Assembly: GCF_037975245.1 (NCBI RefSeq) | Contig: NC_092574.1 | Span: 17,337,213-17,401,212 of the forward strand | DNA: 64,000 nucleotides | Direction of reading: 5' to 3' | Source: Apostichopus japonicus | Lineage: Eukaryota; Echinodermata; Holothuroidea; Aspidochirotida; Stichopodidae | In this document: piece after piece, positions 38,601 to 50,600 of the stretch | Layout of the letters: each line of letters starts with the position of its first letter | Position numbering within the stretch: position 1 is the first letter of the stretch | The notes under the pieces: generated by a model | Database searches by the model: none | Told to the model about the DNA's origin: nothing | Seen by the model: the letters and a program-made list of their open reading frames with translations, nothing else | Position numbers and translations under genes: made by a program

Positions 38601-41600
38601 GGATGTGGATGAAGGACAAGGACATGAAGGACAATAACTACTTTTTAGGGGATAAAAGGAGCGATAGTTTGAATATGAAGGATATTTTGTTTCCATCTGA
38701 ATATTTTGTTCTCTTTTTTCATATATGACCCCCAATCATTATGTCATGTGCCAATAGACTCAAGTCAAGCAGTTTCTGCCATTGACAGTAGTATGAAGTC
38801 TTAAGACAGTGACATATCAGCCAGCTGTTAACAATATTACCTATGAGGAACATGCTAAACAAGTCTGACTTATTGTTTAATCTGTATCTTGATATTTCAT
38901 TCTCAATCTTTGAGGAGGGTTATACCTGCAGTTTCTTGGGGGTTATAGACATATGCAATGCTACCACAATGTATCAGAGTTGAATTACAGCATCATGGAT
39001 GCTCGAGTTATATACATGAAGTATCCATCAAAGTGCTTTTCTATAGCAAGTCCTGTTACCCCAATGAAGTAATTGTTAATTTGAAATATGTTTAAAAACA
39101 AAATGGGAGAAAGGAAAGAATATAAAACGTAATTTTTAAAGTAAAATTTTTTAAACCAGAAGATTTAAATTTCACTCGCTCTCTCTGTTTGAATGTCTTT
39201 TTGCCCCTATTGAATTTCATATGTTTTTACTTTTTTAACAAACAGGAATGTTGGTAGTAAAACTTGGTGGTCCAGTCTATCGAATCGGTGTCGGTGGAGG
39301 GGCGGCATCTTCCATTCAAGTGCAGGGGGATAATACTGCGGAACTAGATTTTGGCGCAGTGCAACGTGGAGACGCCGAAATGGAACAAAAGCTGAACCGA
39401 GTGATCAGAGCTTGTTTGGAATGCCGTGAAAAGAATCCAATTTGTAGCATTCATGACCAAGGAGCCGGGGGAAATGGTAAGGTTTAGATAATACCCAATA
39501 CATTCACACAGTTATCAAAGGGCTTGAACAGTAAATAGTCTGCAATTTTTGATTTTATTTTAACTTAAATTTTGGTTGAATTTTCTTGTTTTATTTATAT
39601 GTTACATTTTAAGACATCTGTTTTAATGATCAGAGCTTGTTTGGAATGCCGTGAAAAGAATCCAATTTGTAGCATTCATGATCAAGGAGCCGGAGGAAAT
39701 GGTAAGGTTTAGATAATACCCAATACATTCACACAGTCATCGAAGGGCTTGAACAGTAAATAGTCTGCAATTTGTGATTTTATTTTAACTTAAATTTTGG
39801 TTGAATTTTCTTGTTTTATTTATATGTTACATTTTAAGACATCTGTTTTAATGCATAATTGTAAGAGACAGTTTCATTCTGGTAGGTGTTGATTAACCAA
39901 CCTCTAGCTAGGTCCTTTGAACCTGAGAAATTTGATCTACTTGGTGAGGTTTTCAAGTAATATTTAAGCTCTTCCCCCCCCCCCCCCCCCCCCTCAACAA
40001 ACAAACCCCTTGCAACTACTTGCAACTACAACTAAATATGAAATTTAAGACTATAGACTGAATCTGCCTATTAACTCTTCTCAATCAACCTTTATCTCAG
40101 AAACTTAGATTTTTCATTGTATCTGAGAATGTTTAGAAAATCTGATATTGTTTCAATTCGGCTACATTGGACCAAAAGTTATAAGTTAACCAATAGCAAT
40201 CTTTTATGTATATTTGATGTATGTTTTACAAATGTTTACATTTGCTTATTTCCTATTATGATATTTCTTGTGCATTTGTGTTGTAATCATGTTATTTTAT
40301 GAACAAAGTAAGCACTCCTGTCTTTCAATATGTCGTCCGTGAGAGAAATGTACCCCCCCCCCCTTAAAAATGGTTTAGTATTACATTTCGTAGAGTAATG
40401 TTCCTTCTAATATGTAACACTATGGATACACCTTTAAATATTGAGATGGTGCAACATTTATGCTTGGATGATGCGTCCACTGTCCTTTATCACCATCTCT
40501 AGGTAACGTCCTGAAAGAGATTTCCGAACCTGCCGGAGCAGTGATCAGAACGAAAGACTTCCAGCTGGGTGACCCGACCATCACGACCCTTGAACTCTGG
40601 GGTGCAGAGTACCAGGAGAGTAATGCCATCCTGGTTAAATCGGAGGACGCTGAGAGGCTGCAACAGATGTGTAAGAGAGAGAGGTGCCCGGCTTGCTTTG
40701 TTGGTGAAATAACTGGTGATGGCAAGGTATGATTAGTAGCTGCTATTGTCAAATCATCTAGAAATACAAAGTTATTTATTTATTATTTATATATTAATTT
40801 ATCTATGTAACTTTTGACAGATGGGTGAAACTCGGTCAGTATGAGTGCTAATATACCCCAAGGTCCTTAAAAGGAAAACGGAGTAAAAAAAATAGCAAAA
40901 CTTAAGAAATATAGCAAAACTTAAGAAATAAAGAAAAACAGGATTAAAAGATGGAAGGAAAAGTAGCAGAAAAAATAAACAAACAAATTAACAACTAAAA
41001 TGAAGTGAGGGTTTAATAAAAACTTACCTTTCAGCAAAGAGTAAAATCACGATATGAATAACGGATAGGAAGGAATCGAAGAGACCGTAAAGTGTATAAA
41101 AGACGTAAAAAGCATGAACAAATAGTTTTAAATATTCAAAGTTCAGAAAGATATTAGTTACAATTAGTATAAACTTGTAAAGTTGTATTTTAAAAGTGTT
41201 CAAAGATTTGCCATTTCTTAATCTCGATGGTAATTTGTTCCATTCTTTGGCAGCTAGAAGGCTAATCTATTTCAGCTATTCCATGAGTTTAATCCACGTT
41301 TTACTCAATCATTGTTCATAGTCAGGTTTAAAGGGGTATTCCAGTGGCAGACAGTGTCAAACTTATTGAAAAGAGAAAAGTATTTCACACTGTCAGCTGA
41401 AAATGACTGTCCCTAACCTGAGATATAGTTGACTGCATATAACCAATTTTGACTGTCAAACTTCTCGCTTGTGGAAAGGAAATCTTAAGAAGGCTTCATA
41501 CAGATCAGTCCCTCAAGTAAACACTCAAGTGAATCATTTGGAAAGTGCATATGGGTTATGAAAAGCAACCAGGTACATTAAGTATTAATGAAGATAAAAG

Positions 41601-44600
41601 TTTAGCCAAATCTGGATATTGTATGTCGTGAAGGAAGACATTTTAGACTTGACTTAGATCGCTTGTGACGGACTTACATTTTTGTTTTGTTTTTCATTTC
41701 TGTTAGATTCGTCTGGAAGTAGAACAATCTGATCCGGTAACAGATGACGTCATTCAAGACAAGAAAAGACGTATCTGCACCTATCCTGTGAATCTAGATC
41801 TGGAGTGGGTACTTGGCAAAATGCCAAGAAAGGTATGTATCCAGTTCCATATTTTTTAAGTGAAAGTTCATGTTTAATGTATTTCACATGGGGTTGTCAA
41901 CATTGCATCTCTCAGGACAGCATGTCACTTTAGTATTAATCATGTTAATAGCAATTGGAAATATTTTTGCTTTTTGCACTGGTGCTGTGGCCGAGTGGAT
42001 AAAGGCGGTGGCATTTAAAGCAATGAGACTTAGCAATCAGGAGTTTCCGGGTTCGATTCCCAGTCGGGTCATAGTAAGGTGGGTTTTTCATCCAAGAGCA
42101 ATCTATGGTGTTCCCATCTGAAATGACTTGCTAAATTGAAAAGATTCCAAATTTGAATTAAAATGCTACCCTACGTGTAAGTTGTATTCCGTAAGCCTTT
42201 TGCGGGCTTCTCCCACATTTGTGGCCGCTTAAGCATCGTAAAAATAACTGCTGATTTTTATTATGATTATTATTTTGCTTGATTAATGGAAATAGAGATT
42301 GACTGGTCAAGCTTATAGAACTCTATCATGGGATTAAAACAGATACTAAATAAGAACTAAAAAATGTTGTTTTGAAGCAGTTATTGCCCTGGCTGTCAAT
42401 CACTGACAAGCTGGGGCATTAAAGTTCTGTCTGCTAAACTCAAAAACTGTTTTTCAGATCTATTAACTGTTCATCTTTGCACTTTTTGTGAAAAGCAAAC
42501 CTCAAACATGGAATCAGCAACTGAAAGTTAAATTTTGAATTATCATTTTACTTGAGAGAACCATCTATATACACACATAATGTATCAGATTGTTAAAGTT
42601 TGTCAGCATTTAGGAGATAAAGACCTTGAATACCTGTTTGATTTACGTTTCTTTGAAGGTATTCCATCTCAGCAGAAAGCTGTCCCCGTGCAAACCCCTA
42701 AAACTACCTGACAATTTACAACTCAAAGAGGCTTTGGAGAGAGTCTTGCGGCTTCCTAGTGTTGCAAGCAAGAGATACTTGACAAATAAGGTACGGTATT
42801 CAAGAAATAGTTTCTGAATTTAATCTTTTTCTTTTTGTAGATTTTTCCTTTTTTGCTGCTCTTTGTTTGTTTCTGTTTTTGTACATTACACTCTTATTTT
42901 CACCAATATTTTGTTTGCAGCGCCGTGGTAACTTGTTATTTATCATATCTGTTTCTGTTTTATGTTTCTTGATTTCTCCCTGATTTTCAAATCATCTGAA
43001 AGGAGTATTGATCAATATTTTGGTAACTTTATTCTGTTCCACTGTTTTTAACATATTACATCTTGACAAAGAGAAAAGACTGGATGACTTCAGCTATAGT
43101 GACTCAACCAGATGTAATTTAATTTAAAAGAAAGATCGTTTTCCTTCATATGAGCATCAGAGAACCCAATCTAATAGCATATTGTACTATTTCTCTGAAA
43201 CATTGCTATTGGTGCAGTATGATAACAAACTATGACATCATTGGAAAATATGGGACAGTATGACAAATGGACCACTACTGCGGTTTGCAGTTGGTTTGCA
43301 CTTTCCTTGGTGTTATTAATCACAACCATGTGCAAATTCTTTTGTAAATTCTTTTGCATTTAGGAAACCCAGCCGTGAAATAACTATTGTTTTCTTCCGT
43401 CATCAGGTCGACAGATCAGTGACAGGACTGGTCGCTCAGCAGCAATGTGTCGGACCGCTTCACACTCCATTGGCCGATGTAGCAGTGATGGCGCTCTCTC
43501 AGTTCTCCACTGTCGGTTCTGCCACAGCCATCGGTGAGCAGCCGATCAAAGGGTTAATAGATGCAGGTGTTGGAGCAAGAATGTCAGTTGCAGAGGCCTT
43601 GACAAACTTGGTGTTTGCTCGAGTGTCAAACTTGAAGGTAAATTTGTTATTTTTTATACATATTTTTTTTTTTTTTTTTTTTTTTTTTATGTGTTCCCTC
43701 AAGGTACAAGAATTACTTGTAATAATGAATGTATGTTATTCCAGCTTAGGAGTGTAAACTATTGTCTCAATAAAATTGTTGAAAGTTTAAGGTAATGTTT
43801 GCCTGCAAACAAGATCATGCTGTTATCAAAACCTCACATTGGAATATTTGAGCAGATAAGTGGTGTGTTTGTAGCTTGTTTCTTCACTTCGCTAGTCATT
43901 ACAATGTTTTACTTTTCACACCTTGACAGTTTTATGATATTACCACAGAATTAATAAAATTCCTGATTTTCATAAAGCACTTGCATTTGATCTGCCTCAA
44001 AAGGTATACCCATGAAAACCAGTTCCATTTCCTTTTTTTGTACTTTTTACATTCAAAATAGTAGAAGCACCTTACAATTTCGATTCCCATACTTATCTTT
44101 CTTATAAACAGGACGTTAAATGTAGCGGTAACTGGATGTGGCCTGCCAAGCTACCGGGTGAAGGTGCTGCCCTCTATGATGCCTGTCATGCCATGTGTGA
44201 GGTCATGGGTCAACTGGGAATCGCCATTGACGGCGGGAAGGATTCGTTGAGCATGGCAGCCAGGGTTGACCAAGAGACTGTAAAGGCTCCAGGTGGGTGA
44301 CATCATTGGGTGCATGCCTTGTAAAGGTCAAATATTTAATGCGCTGGTGGAGAGAGTCTGTAGTGAAGTTAGCAGACAGCTCCAAACATACCAACTTTGC
44401 TGTGTGGAGTAGCAGGGATCTTCTTCATACACTGTGAATAGTGACTTGTTCTAACTCTGTCAGAAAAAAAGCTGGTTTTAATACTATTATGTGAACCAAT
44501 ATGGCCTTGGGTATGAGAGCACCTTACCAGCCTACCCTGCACATTGCTCCATTTGGGTATAGTAAGATTTTCATTATATATGATTGATATATAAATAAAA

Positions 44601-47600
44601 AAAATTATTCTTTCATCCTAAAAGAAACTCAATTGCAAAGCCCATGTTATACACAAGCAATGTTCTTTGACTGTCCACAAATGAATTCTTTATCGTTGAC
44701 TCGCAGGATCCCTTGTGATATCAACGTATGTCGGCTGTCCAGACATCACAGCTACAGTGACTCCAGATTTGAAATGTCCAAATGGCAAAGGTTTGTGAAA
44801 TTCTCAAATGACTAGAAACACTGGATTAATGTTACCATTTTTTTTTTTTTTGACAGCGATTTTATCCTTGATGACAAATTTGACCATTTATGGAGTGGTC
44901 ATGAATAATAATGTATTTAAATTACTTACACATAACTAATCAGGACAGATTGCCCACTAAGTCAACTGAAGAGTGGCTATTATTTTGTGACTGAAATTCT
45001 GTTTACAGGCATTAGTAGGCATTCAGTAGAGTTTAGTTTTATCAGTTGGAAATCTTATCATTCAAACCATGTATTTTTGCCTCATCATGTTATGTATGTG
45101 TAGTATTTGTATAACTTGTCTGTTGGTGTTGTTGCACCATACTACCACACAACGTTGTCAAGAGTGGTCCCTTTGTCATTTAAAAACTAGTCTGAAGATT
45201 ACAGCCAAATTTACACTAAGAGGTAACAAATACAACAACAATAATTTAAAATGTATCAGTCTGTTTTGCTATTCCCTTAAACCAGAGAGAAATTTTGCTG
45301 GCAAGAAAAAAGGGATTTTGCAATTTTGAGTAACATTATAATGTTCACGTGTGATCGGAATAGTTTGTTATTTTTCTTAGTCGGAGAGAGATGTGCCTCC
45401 TCTTTGTTCTGGAGAAGAAATAAATCTTGATGTCCATATGACAAATGTGTGATATAACAACAACACTCATGTATGTCATACATGCAAATTTGTTATGCCC
45501 TATTAGCATGGTGTCATATTGCATTGTTGGACCAAACTCACTGAACCTATACATTCCTACACTGGCTTTTACAGGAATATATTTATGTTTAGATCAGAGC
45601 ACACAAGAATGCTACTTTGGATTTTTTTTTGTGATAACAAGACTTATAACAATGTTAAGTGTTTGTCATTGTGAAACCAAATTAAAGGAAACAAGTATAA
45701 TAATAATAATAATAATTAATAATTAACAGTTCTTATATAGCGCAACTTACAATAAAGTCTCGCAGCGCTGTACTTAACCCTGGTCATTGGTAACTTGTCA
45801 CACCTACACACCAAAGTGTGCACAATTCAAGCAATCTCTCCTGGGGCACCACAGTGCACCACAGCCACGTGTCCCCTGGGGGACTTCCCATAGGGTGCAG
45901 CCACAAGTCACCTCGCAGGTCCCCATTTATACACCTGGGTGAAGAGAGGCAATGGAGATAAAGTGCCTTGCCCAAGGAGACAACTCAATGATCTGGCCAG
46001 CGCTCGAACCTGTAATCCTTAGATCACAAGTCCACTGCCTTAACCACTTGACCACAACAAATATATATCCTTCCTTCCAGGATCCCTACTCTACGTGGAT
46101 TTGAGCGGTGGTAAATCCCGGGTCGGGGGTTCAGCTCTCGCTCAATGTTACAAACAGCTCGGTGATTCTGTGGCTGATCTAGATGACCCTGCTCTCTTGG
46201 TAACAGCGTTCAACATCACACAAGACCTCTTGAAGGGTAAGAAAACATTAAAAAAGATGCATTTATTATAAATTTAATAGAATTTAAGAAAGAAATTATT
46301 TTTTAGTGATGGATTTGAATCGTTGCCCTGAGAATTAAGTCCTGTGCTCTAATATTTTTTTTTAGTTTTTTTTTTAGTTTTTCAAAGTTCACATGTAGGT
46401 TATGAAATAACCTGATTCAATCAAGAGCTTTTTGTCACACGGACATTTCTCAAAGTAGCATAAAAAACAAACATAAAAAGCACATAGACATTACAACTAA
46501 TTTGACGTTACCCCAATTTTATCAAATGAACTGGTTCAATGAGTATCAATTTCACCAATATTCCAGGAACTGGAGACTGTCGGCTCAACACATGATCTCA
46601 TTATGTCACATGACTTGTCTGACTTTGGCTTGGGTTTGTTTTTCATTGGGCAATCTCTGACAATATGATCTAGGTTCTCACACATAAAGTAAGCTCTTTG
46701 AGTTGGTTTAGAACTAACTTGACTGCTAGGTTTTCCCTATACTTCCTCTTCTGATCAAATTTATTGTGCTTCTGTTGGCCTGTTAAAAAGGCCCCCCCCC
46801 CACTTCTTAGATGGGCCTGCAAATACATATCTGCCAATTCTGTGAACTTGTCGACGCTTGAAGGGTTTCTTTCCTTAATGAAGAGAGTGAGGTCTCTCTC
46901 AATTGTATGCAATAATTGCTCCATAAGAATGAGATATAGGTAGGGTTCGTGTTTGTTTATCTTTCTGCAGTGGTAGTGTTTATGTAGAAATAGCAATCAA
47001 CTGCTCTAGATATGACCACTAGGACACGATTAAAAGTGCATTCAAGAGTTGTCATGGGAACTGAACGATGACATGCTGTTTACAGTTCACTGACTTAACT
47101 CCTACCAGGCAGCAGGAGCTTGTTTACAACCATCCAATTTGAACAGAATAAAAATAGAAAGAAATTTAGAGGTTATAACTTGGAAAGTACTATTTTATCG
47201 GTCTCTGTCAAGGTTTTAACCTTGATCACGGCTTGAAAAGGATAGATTTGACTCATTTATTTATATTTATATCTTCTGGTTGGTGCCCCGATTCAATAGC
47301 AAAGCTATATAATCAATGCACAAACACTGAGTATTATGTATACCAGCAATACTTTATTGACTGAGGGAATGCAAGCATTAGCTGATATTGCCGACACACA
47401 TTAGAAATACTCTCTACCAACATGTCAGTGCTGCTATCAACAAGTTCCAGTCAGATAGGCCCTCTACTTGTGAAATGGACAAGAACATGGAGAAGGACCA
47501 GAAATTTAGTAAAATGTTACCTAGTGCTTCTGCAACAGTCGATATGATGTTATACCTCATGGAAGGCCAAGAGTGCAATAACTAATGTGTGATATGCTTT

Positions 47601-50600
47601 ATGTGTACCTGATGATGTGACCAAAAGTATTTCATTCCTTTAAATCATAATTCACTCATTGAAGAAAGAAAAATTCCCACTCATTTACAACCCCCCTCCC
47701 ATCCTTTCCATTTGAAGAAGTTATGTCATAACGTACTCCGTAGCACACTACAAGGTATTTCCTTAAAATGAGATTACAAAGGTTCAAACTAAAAACAATG
47801 CCAAAAAAAGGAAATGAGAAAGTTAATGAGCAAATTATTAATGATTTCATTTGGTTCTCAATATTTCATTGCCCAGAGGCTCTTTCATACTATGTGTTAA
47901 TTACTTCTTGAAAGCAAAATTTGGTATTGCACATATTTCTGTCTGATTCTGTTGAATTTTTTTTACAGGTGTGCAATACTCTTGACTGTTTATAGCCTTT
48001 GTTTTGCTCACATACAAGACTTAATTTGTTGTTCATCATCCTTCAGAACGACTGGTCACTGCTGGCCATGATGTGAGTGATGGAGGGCTTATCACTTGTT
48101 TACTGGAAATGGCTTTTGCAGGAAATCATGGCATGGAAGTCAATTTGTCAAAACCAGCTGAAGGTAAGATTAATAGCTTAAGTGAGAAGCATTGAGATCC
48201 ATGGCCCTGTCTCATAGTGGGTAAGGTGGTTCTCAAAAGTGATATCACAGCTCGGAGGGCAGTCATTTGTTGATGCGTATGGAGGATGTTGATCACACCA
48301 AACGTCTTACAGCTAACATTGTGCAACGTTTGGCAATCCAGTACAGGCAAATGAAGGCATTAATATTGTCAAGCACATACAGTGCGTCCAAACATTGGTT
48401 TAAACACATTTCCGCTAATATATTGTATTGTGCTTCTTTTTTAAAGCAGGTGAGATTTTAAGGTTTTAACAAGCAATAAACTTAATACAGGAGCACTCAT
48501 TAGGCTAGAAATGCCACAGACAGGTTTCTACATTGGCATGGTAATCTGTGCTGGGTTTGATAGTACAGTTCAGTACTAGTGGAGCTTTTGAATGGTAACA
48601 ATGCATACTGTGATCAACTGTTTTAATACTCCACTGAAAAGCAACTTGTTTGAGTTTTGTAATCAAGCTTCCAGGAATCTTACCGAAGCTTTTGAGAAAT
48701 AGTTTTGCAGATGGTCCAAATAGGGCATCTTCCCAACCTTTTGCACCAAGTGAGCGTTATCTAGCGTGTAATCACATTCAAGTATCAAATTAGACGTTTT
48801 CAATAACTAACTTTTGTCTTCCACACGACGTGATTAGTCAAAATTAATGAAATGCAATTAATGCATTGCTATGGAAGTTTAGTATCAAACAGCATCATTG
48901 AACAGATTGAACAGAATAATTACAAATGGTTGCATCAGTATTAACAAATTATGGTCCTACCTCTGTACAATCTGGAAGGCCTACTCAAAATTGAGAAATT
49001 CTAAATTTCTGCCTGATTAATCACCAACTTGCCCTGTCTGGGAACTAAAGTGCAGTACTGTATTCATATTGGGTAATACTAAGCTTTACTTCAAATTTTG
49101 CAAAAAGTGGTAGTAAAAAATTCACCATATTCTGCTAATTTTGTACACCTCTGCTTTGCTTGAAATATTTTACAGCCTCATTGATCGATTATCTATTTGC
49201 TGAAGAAGTTGGCTGGATTCTTGAAGTGGAATCTTCCTCTGCAAATGCTGTTGCTAAAAGGTTCACTGATCAGCAAGTTCCCTGTCATGTGATTGGTCAA
49301 TCGACTGGTGAAGGAAGTGAGGCAAAAGTAAGTGCCCCATATGGTACAATTTCATTATATTAGTGGTACCTCTTAGTTCAAGGAGAATAGTTTGAATGTT
49401 CAGACCTTCAAGGTTAAAGGTTAAGATGTTATTTAGTTTTTTCTGTTTTCTTGTTTTTTGTTTTTGTTTGTTATCGAGTATTTTTATTTGTTTATTAGTT
49501 TTCTGCAAAATATGAAATATTTTGTATTGAAGGGATTATCAAGCTCCTGGATAGTTGCATTCAAGAGAGCTATGCACACTCTCATTTTAATAACTTGATA
49601 ACATATTAATTAAGCTGATTTTTACCCTACTAAGCCACTGTTGTATATGTTTAAATTACCAACAAACATATTTGATGCCTGTTGAGTCAAGCACAGTCGA
49701 TGTTCTCTTTGTCATGTGTAAAGATAGTGTTGCTATGGACCATAAAAACCTGTGGTTACTAGAGGTTCAAAATGGAGGCAGTAAAATGATTCTGTAAAGG
49801 TGCTTTACCATTAGAAGATAATACATGGGAGCCATTTTATTCAGCTAGGCTGTTAATGTTTGATAGATGCAACGTTTTAAGATAGGTTAAAGCTAAGTGC
49901 TACCATGAAAGTAGGAACAGTTAAAAATATGATTCAGTGATCAGTAGTCATGTTATTGTTGAAGAATGGGATAATGTAGTAATATTAATCGCATGCAACT
50001 TTTAAATAATGTGTGGAATGAATAGCTGCTGCACATGATTGCAAAGATTGTAATCCAAGGTTTGGCTTACTTGCATAGATCAATGACATGGATGTCTGAT
50101 ATGGAAGTGACCCTGCATGACCATATTGGCCTGACATGCTCCTACTACATAAATAAAAACTTTAATAACCATTGCTTGTTTTTGCCAGGTTTTGCTATCT
50201 GTTGACGATACAAATGTCCTCGACGAGAGCATGGTTCGTCTCAGAGATGTTTGGGAGGAGACAAGCTTTCAGCTGGAGAGGTTACAGGCAAATCCTAAAT
50301 GCGTTGAGGAGGAATCGAGTAGACTGTCACAAAGAAAATCACCACCGTTTAAAGTTACTTACGATCTTGATAAGAACGAGAGGCTTTCACAACTAACAGA
50401 GACATCCGGTTAGTTTTTTCTGGCTTATTTCCAAACCTGAATAAAAAAATCTCAATATGTGTCATAAGTTTTGGTTGAATGAAAATGTTAGTTTCATATT
50501 TATAAAAATATGAAATATTAAGAATTAACAAGACAGTAATATATGTATCAGTTTCCTTCATTCTTCTTCTTGTGCGTTTGTGTTTGTCAGGAAGGATCTT

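Noticed and set aside
41982-42070. Functional tRNA-Leu gene
   Set aside because: The tRNA-like region is followed directly by a SINE body and lacks a convincing acceptor stem pairing, so it is a SINE head.
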